Shown here: one piece after another, positions 40,136 to 49,601 of the stretch
How positions within the stretch are numbered: position 1 is the first letter of the stretch
Layout: each line of letters begins with the position of its first letter
Assembly: GCA_035604615.1 (NCBI GenBank)
Contig: DATNID010000055.1
Location: 1 to 64,000 of the forward strand
Direction of reading: 5' to 3'
DNA: 64,000 bases
From: DATJLY01 sp035604615
GTDB lineage: Bacteria > Pseudomonadota > Alphaproteobacteria > ATCC43930 > CGMCC-115725
Notes under the pieces: generated by a model
Told to the model about the DNA's origin: nothing
Database searches by the model: none
What the model saw: only the letters and a program-made list of their open reading frames with translations
Position numbers and translations under genes: made by a program

Positions 40136-41617
40136 ATGGCGGACGAGCGCGACGACAATCAGTTCCGCGCCGCGCGCTTGAAGAAGCTCGAGGATTTGCG
40201 GCGGCTCGGCTTCGATCCCTATCCGCGCGCCTTTGCGCGCACCGCCGAGGCAAAGGCGCTCGAGGAGCGCTACGGCGCGCTGGCGGCGGGCGCCGAGACC
40301 GAGGATATGGTCGCGGTCGCAGGACGCGTCCGCGCCATCCGCAACAACGGGCTCTTCATCGATCTCCACGATGCGTCGGGCAAGATCCAGGTGTTCAACC
40401 ACAAGTCCCACCTTCCGCCCGAGCAGTTCGAACTGGTGCGGCTCATCGATCTCGGCGACATCATCGGCGTCGAGGGCGCGGTCCGGCGCACGCCGCGCGG
40501 CGAGCTCACCGTCAACAGCCGGCGCGTCACGGTTCTGGCGAAGGCGCTGCTGCCGCTCCCGGAGAAGTATCACGGGCTCGCCGACATCGAGACGCGCTAT
40601 CGCCAGCGCTATCTCGACCTCATCATGAGCGAGGAGAGCCGCCTGACCCTGCGCCGGCGGAGCGAGGCGATCACGGCGCTGCGCCGCCGCCTCATCGCAC
40701 TGGGCTTCCTCGAGGTCGAGACGCCGATGCTGCACACGATCCCCGGCGGCGCCTCGGCCAAGCCCTTCGTCACCCACCACAACGCGCTCGATCTCGACCT
40801 CTATCTCCGGATCGCGCCCGAGCTGCACCTGAAGCGGCTGCTGGTCGGCGGCTTGTCGGAGAAACTGTTCGAGATCAACCGCAACTTCCGCAACGAGGGC
40901 CTGTCGCCGCGGCACAATCCGGAATTCACCTCGCTCGAGCTCTACGAGGCCTATGTCGATTACCGCGCCATGATGGCGCTGGCCGAGGAGCTGATCGCCG
41001 GCGTGGCGTCGGACGTGCTCGGCACGACGCGCATCCATTACGCCGGCCGCGACATCGAGCTGGCCGCGCCGTGGCCGCGCCGCACCATGGCAGAGCTGGT
41101 GCTGGAGCACGCCGGGATCGACTTCCTCGCGATCTCGGACGACCATGCCGCGCGCCGCGCCGCTGCCGGATTGGGCCAGGACCTGCCCGACGGCGCGGGC
41201 TGGGGCCGCGCGCTCGAGGCGTGCTTTGCCGCCGCGGTCGAGAGCGCGCTCATCGGCCCCATCCACGTCACCGGCTTCCCGCGCGAGATCTCGCCGCTCG
41301 CCAAGGGCGATCCCGACGATCCGCGCCTGACCGAGCGGTTCGAGAGCTACATCAACGGCTGGGAAGTGGCCAACGCCTTCTCCGAGATCAACGATCCGCA
41401 GGATCAGCGCGCCCGCTTCGAGGCGCAGATGCGCCAGCGCGCCATGGGCGACGAGGAAGCGCAGCCGCTCGACGAGGATTTCGTCGCCGCCTTGGAATAC
41501 GGCATGCCGCCGGCGGGCGGGCTCGGCATCGGCATCGACCGGCTGGTGATGCTGCTGACGGGCAGCCCGTCGATCCGCGACGTGATTGCCTTCCCGACCA
41601 TGCGCCCCAAGGGCTGA
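40136..41617 (+). CDS. lysS: Lysyl-tRNA synthetase, class II
   Basis: A 493-residue class II enzyme charging tRNA-Lys. N-terminal OB-fold for the anticodon (VAGRVRAIRNNGLFIDLHDA), then motif 1 around LEVETPMLHTIPGGASAKPF, motif 2 LFEINRNFRNEGLSPRHNPE and motif 3 PPAGGLGIGIDRLVMLLTG. Length is normal. The 80-base gap upstream shows no clear promoter to me. Confidence 0.96.
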   Translation: MADERDDNQFRAARLKKLEDLRRLGFDPYPRAFARTAEAKALEERYGALAAGAETEDMVAVAGRVRAIRNNGLFIDLHDASGKIQVFNHKSHLPPEQFELVRLIDLGDIIGVEGAVRRTPRGELTVNSRRVTVLAKALLPLPEKYHGLADIETRYRQRYLDLIMSEESRLTLRRRSEAITALRRRLIALGFLEVETPMLHTIPGGASAKPFVTHHNALDLDLYLRIAPELHLKRLLVGGLSEKLFEINRNFRNEGLSPRHNPEFTSLELYEAYVDYRAMMALAEELIAGVASDVLGTTRIHYAGRDIELAAPWPRRTMAELVLEHAGIDFLAISDDHAARRAAAGLGQDLPDGAGWGRALEACFAAAVESALIGPIHVTGFPREISPLAKGDPDDPRLTERFESYINGWEVANAFSEINDPQDQRARFEAQMRQRAMGDEEAQPLDEDFVAALEYGMPPAGGLGIGIDRLVMLLTGSPSIRDVIAFPTMRPKG

Positions 41618-41621
41618 GGCG

Positions 41622-42818
41622 TCACTCCGCCGGCGCCGGCCGGCGCCACAGCAGCGCGCGGTGCAGCCCGGCGCTCGCCAGCGCCGCCGTCAGAATCCCG
41701 ACGCCCATCGGCAGCGGCGTCCCGTCATAAAGCGCGTTGACGGCATAGCCCCCGACTGCGCCGAGCAGCATCTGGATGACGCCGATGAGCGCCGAGCCCG
41801 TCCCCGCCATGTGACGCAGCGGGTCGAGCGCCGCCGCCACCGCGTTGGGCTGCACCAGGGTCTGGCCGAACATGTAGATCGTCACGCCGACCATCAAGGT
41901 CAGGGCGCTGCTCCAGGGCGTCAGCGGCACCAGCACCGTAGCGACGCCGCCGACGATGAGGATGCGGAAGCCCCAGCCCATGACGCGCTGGCTCGTCCAA
42001 TAGCGCAGCAGGCGCCGGTTGGTCGCGGCGCCCGCCACGATGGTCAGCGCGGAAAGGCCGAAATAATAGCCGTAATGGTCCGGTGCCACGCCGTAATAGG
42101 TGATGATCACGAACGGCGACGCCGAGATGAAGGCGAAGATGCCGACCCAGCACAACCCGTTCACCGCGGCAAAGCCGATCGACGCGCGCGTCGTCAGGAA
42201 GGTGCGGTAGTTGGCGGCCATGCGGACGAGCTTGAGCGCGTCGCGGTCGGGCTGGCGCAGCGATTCCGCGAGCCCGATCCATGCCGCGACCACGAGCGCC
42301 GACGCGCATACGGCGATCGTGAGGAAGATCGCGTGCCAGCCGAAACGCACCAGGATCGCGCCGCCGATCATCGGCGCGAAGAGCGGTCCCGCCGCGAACA
42401 CGGTGGTGAGCGCCGACAGGGTCTGCGCCGCGCGCACGCCGCTGAAATGGTCGCGTACGATGGCGCGCACGATCACCGGCCCGCCACACGCCGCGATCCC
42501 CTGGACGACGCGCGCGAAGACCAGCACATCGATGCGCCAGCTCGCGGCGCAGGCGAGCGTCGCCATGGTATAGACCGTGAGCCCGGTCAACAGCACCGGG
42601 CGCCGGCCGAACCGGTCGGCGAGCGGCCCGCACACGAACTGGCCCACGGCATACCCGACCAAATAGAGGCTGAGCGTGAGCTGCACCTGGTCGGGCGTCG
42701 CGGCGAGGCTCGCGGCCAGCGCCGGCAGCGCCGGCAGCGTCATGTCGATCGAGAGCACGTTCACCGTCATGAGCGCGCCCAGGAGCACGACAAAGAAGCG
42801 CGACTCCGGCCCGATCAT
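41622..42818 (-). CDS. Bcr/CflA-type MFS multidrug efflux pump
   Basis: A 398-residue major facilitator with 12 membrane segments. Start LGALMTVNVLSIDMTLPALP is typical of the Bcr/CflA group; motif A-like loops are GPLADRFGRRPVLLTGLT and the motif-C region is FARVVQGIAACGGPVIVRAI. Likely exports drugs or metabolites. Convergent with lysS, 4 bases between the stops. Confidence 0.88.
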   Translation of the reverse strand: MIGPESRFFVVLLGALMTVNVLSIDMTLPALPALAASLAATPDQVQLTLSLYLVGYAVGQFVCGPLADRFGRRPVLLTGLTVYTMATLACAASWRIDVLVFARVVQGIAACGGPVIVRAIVRDHFSGVRAAQTLSALTTVFAAGPLFAPMIGGAILVRFGWHAIFLTIAVCASALVVAAWIGLAESLRQPDRDALKLVRMAANYRTFLTTRASIGFAAVNGLCWVGIFAFISASPFVIITYYGVAPDHYGYYFGLSALTIVAGAATNRRLLRYWTSQRVMGWGFRILIVGGVATVLVPLTPWSSALTLMVGVTIYMFGQTLVQPNAVAAALDPLRHMAGTGSALIGVIQMLLGAVGGYAVNALYDGTPLPMGVGILTAALASAGLHRALLWRRPAPAE

Positions 42819-42831
42819 CGGCGGGTCCGGA

Positions 42832-44151
42832 TCACGGATTCTCGAGACTTAGGATGCCGCTGTCGTAGTCGTAGGCGAAGAGCTCGGCATAGCGGCCCCA
42901 GTTGATCACCGTCTCGAGCACGCGCTGCGCTTCTTCCTCGGAGAGGTGATCCTCGAGCTCGGCCAGGAAGCGGGCCTCGGGCGCGCTGTGTCCCGGTCGC
43001 TCGTCGAGCACCTTACGGATATGCGCGACCAGGGGGATCGAGCGGCGGGTGTGCTCGGCGAAGATCTGCTTGCGATGGAGCAGGTCGGCGGCGGCGAACG
43101 AGCGTCCCGCCGGCAGCAGATCGATGTCGCCGCCGCCGACATGGGCGAAGCCGAGGAGCTGCAGCGCCTCGGTCAGCACCACGAGATCGTCGGTTGTGAG
43201 GTGCTCGCTCTCGGCGAGCCGCGGCAGATCGGCATGGCCCTCGTAGGGCGGCGCGGACAGCGCGTCGAGCAGGCCGACAAGCTGCTGGATCGATGCGTCG
43301 GGCAGCCTGTATGCGGTGTCGATCGTATCGCCGCGCGCACCCCGCTTGCCGCCCTCGCGCCCGGGAACCGTGGTAAGGAGCGTATACACTTCGTCGACGA
43401 TGCGGCGGAAGGCGGGCGCGTTGGGATCGCGCGGCCGCGCCATCGGCACCGGGATGTCGGCTCGGATGGTCGCCGGATCGCTGCCGAAGATGATGATGCG
43501 GTCGGCCAGCTCCACTGCCTCCTCGATGTTGTGGGAGACGATAATGATGCCCTTGGTGGGAATGCGGCGCGCCAGCCACAAATCGATGATGTCGCCACGA
43601 AGAGTCTCGGCGGTGAGAACATCCAGGGCCGAGAACGGCTCGTCGAGCAGCAGCACGTCGGGATTGACGACGAGCGCGCGGGCGAAGCCGACCCGCTGTC
43701 GCATGCCGCCCGACAATTCCTTGGGATAGGCCGATTCGAACCCGTCGAGGCCGATCAAATCGATGGCAGCAACGGCGCGCTGGCGGCGTTCGGCGCGCGG
43801 CACGCCCTGCGCCTCGAGCCCGAGCTCGACATTGCCAAGCACGGTAAGCCAGGGAAAGAGCGCGAAGGTCTGGAACACCATCGCGATGCCCTGCGCCGGC
43901 CCATGAAGCTCGCGGCCGCGGTAATGGACCGCTCCCCCCGAGGCCGGGGTGAGGCCGGCGACGATACGCAGAAAGGTCGATTTGCCGGATCCCGACTTGC
44001 CGAGGATGGCGACGATCTCGCCCTCGGCGAGATCGAAATCGATGCTGTCGATGACGAGGCGCCCGGAATGGTCGGGCGTCTGGTAGGTCTTGCTGACGGC
44101 CGTGGCCGTGAGCAGGCGTTGGGGCACTTGCAGGGGCGCGGGATTTTTCAT
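42832..44151 (-). CDS. ABC transporter ATPase with C-terminal AAA-associated domain
   Basis: 439 residues. The first 260 are a TauB/NrtD-like ATPase: ILGKSGSGKSTFLRIVAGLT, LSGGMRQRVGFARAL, LLLDEPFSALD. The remaining 160 residues (LPDASIQQLVGLLDALSAPP, FAAADLLHRKQIFAEHTRRS, FLAELEDHLSEEEAQRVLET) match the C-terminal domain known as AAA_assoc_C, thought to be regulatory. The ATG shares a base with the permease stop (TGATG). No binding protein gene adjoins. Confidence 0.9.
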   Translation of the reverse strand: MKNPAPLQVPQRLLTATAVSKTYQTPDHSGRLVIDSIDFDLAEGEIVAILGKSGSGKSTFLRIVAGLTPASGGAVHYRGRELHGPAQGIAMVFQTFALFPWLTVLGNVELGLEAQGVPRAERRQRAVAAIDLIGLDGFESAYPKELSGGMRQRVGFARALVVNPDVLLLDEPFSALDVLTAETLRGDIIDLWLARRIPTKGIIIVSHNIEEAVELADRIIIFGSDPATIRADIPVPMARPRDPNAPAFRRIVDEVYTLLTTVPGREGGKRGARGDTIDTAYRLPDASIQQLVGLLDALSAPPYEGHADLPRLAESEHLTTDDLVVLTEALQLLGFAHVGGGDIDLLPAGRSFAAADLLHRKQIFAEHTRRSIPLVAHIRKVLDERPGHSAPEARFLAELEDHLSEEEAQRVLETVINWGRYAELFAYDYDSGILSLENP

Positions 44152-45938
44152 CAGTCGAGCCGCAAACGTTCCTCGGCGAGGCGATAGAGCCGCCGCCACC
44201 ACAGCCGGTTGAACACGAGCACGAACAGGCACAGCACCGTAATTCCCAGCGCGATCCGCGGGAAGTCACCCTTTTCGGTCTCGACCGCGATATAGGCGCC
44301 GATCCCGGTCGCGGTGAGGGTGGTGTCGCCCCACTTGACGATTTCGGAGACGATGCTCGCGTTCCACGACCCGCCCGAGGCGGTGACGGCGCCGGTGACG
44401 AAGGCCGGGAAGATGCCGGGCAGCGCGAAGCGACGCCACCACAGCCAGCCGCGCACGCCCAGATTGCCGGCGACGAGCTGGTAATCGGTCGGCAGCGCCA
44501 TCGTCCCGGCGATGACGTTGAACAGGATGTACCACTGCGTGCCGAGGATCATCAGCGGCGACAGCCAAATCTCCGCATTGAGCTTCCACTCGACGATGAC
44601 GCTCACCGCGAGCGGAAAGAACAGATTGGCGGGAAAGGCGGCGAGGAACTGGATCCAGGGTTGCACCATCCGCGCGAGGCGCGGGCGCAGGCCGATCCAC
44701 ACCCCGATCGGGACCCAGATGAGCGCGGCCAGCGCGATCAGCACCACGACGCGCGTCAGCGTGATCGAACCGAGCACGAACACCAAGCCTACCTCGCTCC
44801 ATCCGACCTCGACCCGGATGAAGTCGTAGACCTCGTAGAGGGCGTATGCCGAACCGATCAGGAGCACGCCGTGCCACGCCGCGTCGCCGAGTGTGCGGCG
44901 CCACGGCGCCGGCGGAACCGCCGCGCTCTCGCGGATGCCGGGGCGATGGACGAGCCGGCTCCACAACGTCGTCATGTCGTCGACGATCCGCCCGGCAATG
45001 CGGAAGAGCTGCGCCCGCTGCAGCATAACGAGGAACCAGGGCGGCTCGATCTCTTCCTCGCCGATCTCCTCGACCTTGAAGCGCTGCACCCAGGCGAGCA
45101 GCGGCCGGAACAGGAGCTGGTCGTAGAGCAGGATCAGCACGAGCATTGCGAGGATGGCATAGATCACGGCATGGAGATCGCGCTGGTCGATGGCGATCGA
45201 GATATAGGAGCCGATGCCGGGGAGCAGCACGTTGTTGCCGGCGACGCTGATCGCCTCGGACGCCACCACGAAGAACCAGCCGCCCGACACCGACATCATC
45301 ATGTTCCACACGAGCTGCGGCAGCGCGAACGGCACTTCGAGCTGCCAGAAGCTCTGCCACGGCGTCAGGTGATACATGCGCGCCGCTTCGCGCAGATCGT
45401 GCGGCACCGTGGTGAAGGACTGGTACAGGCTGAACGTCATGTTCCAGGCCTGCGAGGTGAAGATCGCGAAGATCGCGGCGCATTCGTAGCCGAGAAGGCG
45501 CCCCGGAAAGAGCGCCACGAAGCCGGTGACGGTGATCGACAGGAAGCCCAGGATCGGCACCGATTGCAGCACGTCGAGGATGGGGATGAGCAGCTTCTCG
45601 AGCCGCGGGCTCTTCGCGGCCGCGGCGGCGTAGGACAGGCTGAAGACGAGCGAGGCGATGAGCGCCAGCACCATGCGCAGTACCGTCCGGAGCCCGTATT
45701 CCGGCAGCATGTTCGGGTCGAGCGATATCGGCAGCGTTGCGCCCGGCTGATAGGGCACGATCATCTGCCGGCTGGCCCACGCGATCAGCACAATCGTGCC
45801 GAAGACGAGCGGCAGCGCCACCACGTCCCAATAGCTGGGGCGCAGACGCGTCGGCCAGGCAACGAACGGCACTCCCCAACGCTGCGCCAAGGGCCCCCTC
45901 GACCGTGCTTCTCGTTTGGCGCTGGATGTGTAGCGCAT
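44151..45938 (-). CDS. Double-length ABC permease (two fused TauC-like domains)
   Basis: About 595 residues holding two permease domains in one chain, each with an EAA loop: YHLTPWQSFWQLEVPFALPQ in the first, and LGVRGWLWWRRFALPGIFPA in the second, with about 12 membrane segments in all. A single chain can thus replace a permease dimer. ATG 45938 is my choice; GTG 45983 is in frame upstream. It forms a two-gene unit with the ATPase. Such systems with an AAA_assoc_C ATPase are recurrent in proteobacteria, with unknown substrate. Confidence 0.88.
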   Translation of the reverse strand: MRYTSSAKREARSRGPLAQRWGVPFVAWPTRLRPSYWDVVALPLVFGTIVLIAWASRQMIVPYQPGATLPISLDPNMLPEYGLRTVLRMVLALIASLVFSLSYAAAAAKSPRLEKLLIPILDVLQSVPILGFLSITVTGFVALFPGRLLGYECAAIFAIFTSQAWNMTFSLYQSFTTVPHDLREAARMYHLTPWQSFWQLEVPFALPQLVWNMMMSVSGGWFFVVASEAISVAGNNVLLPGIGSYISIAIDQRDLHAVIYAILAMLVLILLYDQLLFRPLLAWVQRFKVEEIGEEEIEPPWFLVMLQRAQLFRIAGRIVDDMTTLWSRLVHRPGIRESAAVPPAPWRRTLGDAAWHGVLLIGSAYALYEVYDFIRVEVGWSEVGLVFVLGSITLTRVVVLIALAALIWVPIGVWIGLRPRLARMVQPWIQFLAAFPANLFFPLAVSVIVEWKLNAEIWLSPLMILGTQWYILFNVIAGTMALPTDYQLVAGNLGVRGWLWWRRFALPGIFPAFVTGAVTASGGSWNASIVSEIVKWGDTTLTATGIGAYIAVETEKGDFPRIALGITVLCLFVLVFNRLWWRRLYRLAEERLRLD

Positions 45939-46072
45939 GAGGCCGCGCGGGGCGAAGGGAAAAGGCCGTGCCGCTTTCGTCACGGCAACGCGATTGTCAC
46001 AATTGGCGGCCTTGCGCGAAGCCGGTTATGCTGCCGCTGGCGCCGATCGCCGGCGAAGAGCAGGAGGGACCA

Positions 46073-46915
46073 ATGGAGATCGACATCCGCCGCAACATTG
46101 AATATGCGCGTCACGACGGCGCTGCGCTCGTGGGCGATCTCTATGCGCCGCAGGCGCCCGGCACTTATCCGGCGGTGGTCGCGGTCCATGGCGGCGGCTG
46201 GCAGCTCGGCACGCGCGAGAGCTACCGCCACTGGGGAGCCCACCTCGCGGCGCGCGGCCATGTCCTGTTCGCGCCCGGCTACCGCCTGTCGAAGCCGGGT
46301 GAGCCGAGCTATCCGGCGGCGGTCCACGATATCCGCGCGGCGGTGCAGTTCGTCAAGGGAAGCGGCGCGGCGCTCAAGGTCGATCCGGCGCGCGTCGCGC
46401 TTGCCGGGGATTCGGCCGGCGCCCATCTCGCGGCGCTGGTGGCGCTCGCCGGCGACAACCCGGTCTTCGCCGGGGTCTATCGCGACGATCCCCATGCCGC
46501 GCAATCGACCAAAGTCAAGGCAGTGGTCGGGGTCTACGGCGTCTACGATTTGGTGGCGCAATGGAACCACGATCTCGGGCCGCGGCTCAGGGATTCGATT
46601 TGCGAGAAGTTTCTCGGCGCAGCGCCGATGGAGAACCGGCGCATTTATTTCGACGCCTCGCCGATGAGCTATGTCACCAGCGCCAACAACGCGACCGCGT
46701 TCCTCCTCAGCTACGGCACCGAGGACGACGTGGTCGATCGCGCCACCCAGTCGGAGGCGTTTCTCACGGCGCTGAAGCAGGCACGCTTCTTCGCCCGCAC
46801 GGTGGTGATGCAAGGCCCCGGCCATTTCTGGATGTCCGAGCCGATCGACGAGCCGGGCAGCACTTCGGGCCATCTTGCGCCGCGGCTGATGCGGTTCCTG
46901 GTGGAGAAACTTTAA
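46073..46915 (+). CDS. Alpha/beta-hydrolase, carboxylesterase/BD-FAE type
   Basis: A 280-residue esterase-like enzyme. Oxyanion motif VAVHGGGWQLG, nucleophile elbow ALAGDSAGAHLAAL (Ser), probable acid in YGTEDDVVD and His in GPGHFWMSEP. The family includes kynurenine formamidase-like and xylan esterase-like members; substrate unknown. ATG 46073 has AGGAGGG upstream. Ends in a clear intrinsic terminator. Stands alone between a minus-strand ABC pair and a signalling operon. Confidence 0.87.
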   Translation: MEIDIRRNIEYARHDGAALVGDLYAPQAPGTYPAVVAVHGGGWQLGTRESYRHWGAHLAARGHVLFAPGYRLSKPGEPSYPAAVHDIRAAVQFVKGSGAALKVDPARVALAGDSAGAHLAALVALAGDNPVFAGVYRDDPHAAQSTKVKAVVGVYGVYDLVAQWNHDLGPRLRDSICEKFLGAAPMENRRIYFDASPMSYVTSANNATAFLLSYGTEDDVVDRATQSEAFLTALKQARFFARTVVMQGPGHFWMSEPIDEPGSTSGHLAPRLMRFLVEKL

Positions 46916-46941
46916 CCAAGGTTTACGGAACTTTGGTTTTC
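46914..46941 (+). terminator. Intrinsic terminator of the alpha/beta-hydrolase gene
   Basis: AACCAAGGTT (46914-46923) pairs with AACTTTGGTT (46929-46938) with one G-T wobble, around TACGG, followed by a short T run. It begins within the TAA stop codon. Confidence 0.7.
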
Positions 46942-47000
46942 ATCACTGGTTAACGTGTTTACCCGAGGATTGCGCAGTTTGCCGCACCCCCGGGTCCGCT

Positions 47001-48854
47001 ATGATTCCGAGTCAGCCGAAGCCGAGTTTCTTTAATTCGAGGTCCGCGCAGGGTCTCGTTTTCTACCTGAACTTCTGCCTCATCGTGGCGGCCGGCTTCG
47101 CGTGGGCGTTCTATTCCTCGAGCTTGACCTGGTTCGAGCAGACCAAGAGCGAAGAGAAGGTCACGGCGCTGCGGCTCGTCGATGCCTTCGTGCAGAATTA
47201 TTCGCAGATTCGCGCCACGCTCGGCCCCAAGGCGCCGGTGCCGGCGACCTTCCGCGCCCATGCCATCGACTTCTTCAACAAGTCCGACCCTGAAAAGGGC
47301 GGCGAGTTCCGCCTGCTGTGGGTCGGCCGCGACGGCCGTCAGATCGCGACTGCGCCCGCCGACGCGGCGATGGCCGCGACGATCGAATCCTTCGCCCAGG
47401 TCAGCGATCCGAAGCCGCACTCGGAATTCCTCGATGTCGGCGACGGGCTCATGTTCCGCACCGTCTATCCCTCCTTCGCGCAGCAGCAGAGCTGCGTCGA
47501 CTGCCACAACCAGCTTCAGCCGGATCAGCATTGGAAGCTCGGCGACCTGATGGGCGCCTTTGCGATCGATGTCCCGGCGCGCCCTTACATCCAGAAAAGC
47601 TTTCTCCAGGCCGCCGGACTCGGCGTCGGGCTGTTCCTGTTGCTCGGCGCCGCCGGGCTCACCGCGTTCCTGGTCCATTTCAAGCAGGCGCGCGAGCGCG
47701 AGGCGGCGCAAGTCTCGCTCGCAAAGAGCGAAGAGCGCTTCCGCGACTACGCCGCGACGGCTTCCGACTGGTTCTGGGAGCAGGACGAGACTCTGCGCTT
47801 CGTCTACACCTCGCCGGGCGCGCCCAACATCGTTGCGCGGGACGTGCGCGGCAAGACGCGGCGGGACCTGGTGAAGGAGGGCGATAATTTCGGCGTCTCC
47901 GAGGCTCAGTTGAAGGCGCACGAAGCCGACCTCGAGGCGCGGCGTCCCTTCACCAACATGCGCTTCCAGCGGTGGGGCCAGGACGGCGAGATTCGCTACA
48001 TCTCGGTCAGCGGCCTCCCCGTGTTCGATCCCGGTGGAGCGTTTCGCGGCTATCGCGGCACCGGCCGGGACGTGACCGCCGAGGTCGAGGCCGAGATGGA
48101 GTTGGGACGCCGGGTCGAGGAGCGCACCGGCGAGCTGCGCAAGGCGCAAAGCGAGCTGGTGCGGCGCGAGAAGCTCTCGACCCTGGGCCAGCTCACCGCG
48201 ACCGTCGCCCACGAGCTGCGCAATCCGTTGAGCGCCATCCGCAACACCGTTTTCGCCGTGCGCGAGAGCGTCAAGGGCAGCGGCATGAATCTCGACCGTC
48301 CCCTGGGCCGCGTCGAGCGCAACATCCAGCGCTGCGACCGCATCATCACCGACCTGCTCGATTTCACCCGCATGCGCGAATTGAGCTGCGCACAAGTCGA
48401 GGCCGATCCGTGGCTCCATGAAATACTCGATGAACAGCGCCTGCCGGAAGGTGTCAAGGTGAAGCGCGCGTTCGCCGCCCCGGGCCGCCGCGTCAGCTTC
48501 GACAGCGAGCGGATGCGCCGCGTCGTCATCAATCTGGTCGAGAACGCCGCCCAGGCGATGTCCGATCCGACGGCGGCGGGCGAGCGCTCGATCACGGTGC
48601 GCACCTGGGCGGATGACGCGTCGTTCCATCTCGCGATCGAGGACACCGGACCCGGCATCGCCCGCGAAGTGCTCGCGAAGGTGTTCGAGCCGCTGTTCAG
48701 CACCAAGAGCTTCGGGACCGGCCTCGGTCTGCCGACGGTCAAGCAGATCGTCGAACAACACGGCGGCACGGTCGAGATTTCGTCGGAAATCGGCGCCGGA
48801 ACGAAAGTCCTCGTGCGGCTTCCGGGCGTGATGGCGGAGGAGATTGCAGCATGA
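47001..48854 (+). CDS. Haem-binding sensor histidine kinase (Tll0287-like domain, PAS, kinase)
   Basis: 617 residues. A membrane helix (FYLNFCLIVAAGFAWAF) leads into a periplasmic DUF3365/Tll0287-like domain containing one c-type haem site, SCVDCH (Cys165, Cys168, His169). A second membrane helix (GVGLFLLLGAAGLTAFLV) follows, then a PAS domain (FRDYAATASDWFWEQDETLR), and a kinase with H box VAHELRNPLSAIRN (His404), N box INLVENAAQAM and G boxes DTGPGIAREV and GTGLGLPTVK. It should sense redox state or a gas ligand. Its stop overlaps the next gene (ATGA). Confidence 0.92.
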   Translation: MIPSQPKPSFFNSRSAQGLVFYLNFCLIVAAGFAWAFYSSSLTWFEQTKSEEKVTALRLVDAFVQNYSQIRATLGPKAPVPATFRAHAIDFFNKSDPEKGGEFRLLWVGRDGRQIATAPADAAMAATIESFAQVSDPKPHSEFLDVGDGLMFRTVYPSFAQQQSCVDCHNQLQPDQHWKLGDLMGAFAIDVPARPYIQKSFLQAAGLGVGLFLLLGAAGLTAFLVHFKQAREREAAQVSLAKSEERFRDYAATASDWFWEQDETLRFVYTSPGAPNIVARDVRGKTRRDLVKEGDNFGVSEAQLKAHEADLEARRPFTNMRFQRWGQDGEIRYISVSGLPVFDPGGAFRGYRGTGRDVTAEVEAEMELGRRVEERTGELRKAQSELVRREKLSTLGQLTATVAHELRNPLSAIRNTVFAVRESVKGSGMNLDRPLGRVERNIQRCDRIITDLLDFTRMRELSCAQVEADPWLHEILDEQRLPEGVKVKRAFAAPGRRVSFDSERMRRVVINLVENAAQAMSDPTAAGERSITVRTWADDASFHLAIEDTGPGIAREVLAKVFEPLFSTKSFGTGLGLPTVKQIVEQHGGTVEISSEIGAGTKVLVRLPGVMAEEIAA

Positions 48855-49597
48855 GCATGCGCGTATTCATCATCGATGACGATCGCGACCACGCCGAAAG
48901 CATCGCCGACGTGCTGACGATGCGCGGCTTCGAGTGCGAGCTGGCCTTCAGCGGCGAGGCGGGCCTGACGCGCTTCCGCGAGGCGGATTTCGACATCGTC
49001 TTCATGGACGTGAAGCTGCCGGGCATGAACGGCGTCGAGACCTTCTTCGAGTTCCGCAAATTGAAGCCCGACGTCAAGGTCATGCTCATGACCGGCTTCA
49101 GCCTCGAGCAGCTCGTCGCGCAGGCGGTCGAGAACGGCGCGCTGGGCGTCCTCAGGAAGCCGTTCGAGATCAAGGACCTCCTCGATGTGCTCGAGAACGT
49201 GAAGCCGCGCGGCATGGTGCTGGTAGCCGACGACGATCCGGAATTCTCGGCGAGCCTCGAGCCGATCCTGCGCCAGCACGGCTATAGCGTCCAGATCGTG
49301 AGCTCCGGCCGCGAGGCGCTCGAGATGGCGTCGCAGGAGGGCGTGAACTGCCTCATCCTCGATCTCAAGATGCCGATGCTTTCGGGCCTCGAGGTCTACG
49401 TCAAGTTGAAGGAGCTGGGCCGCACGGTGCCGACCATCTTCATCACCGGCTTCCCCGGCGAGCGCAACCTGGCGATGGCGCGGCTCAACCAGACCATCGA
49501 CCAGGACGTGCTGATGAAGCCGTTCGACCCCAACCACCTGCTCGCCGCGATCGACGCGCTGGTCGCGGGCGGAAACGCGCGCCGCCGCGTCGCATGA
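48851..49597 (+). CDS. Tandem-receiver response regulator
   Basis: 248 residues made of two complete receiver domains and nothing else. First: FIIDDDRDHAESIADVL with phospho-Asp in DIVFMDVKLPGMNG. Second: LVADDDPEFSASLEPIL with Asp in LILDLKMPMLSG. No DNA-binding output. It overlaps the haem-sensor kinase and ends 4 bases before a receiver-kinase hybrid, so it probably carries phosphate between them. Confidence 0.92.
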   Translation: MSMRVFIIDDDRDHAESIADVLTMRGFECELAFSGEAGLTRFREADFDIVFMDVKLPGMNGVETFFEFRKLKPDVKVMLMTGFSLEQLVAQAVENGALGVLRKPFEIKDLLDVLENVKPRGMVLVADDDPEFSASLEPILRQHGYSVQIVSSGREALEMASQEGVNCLILDLKMPMLSGLEVYVKLKELGRTVPTIFITGFPGERNLAMARLNQTIDQDVLMKPFDPNHLLAAIDALVAGGNARRRVA

Positions 49598-49601
49598 CCC
49601 C

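Noticed and set aside
46940..46960. GGTTAACGTGTTTACC before the haem-sensor kinase as a CtrA box
   Set aside because: The half-sites are at the wrong spacing for TTAA-N7-TTAA.
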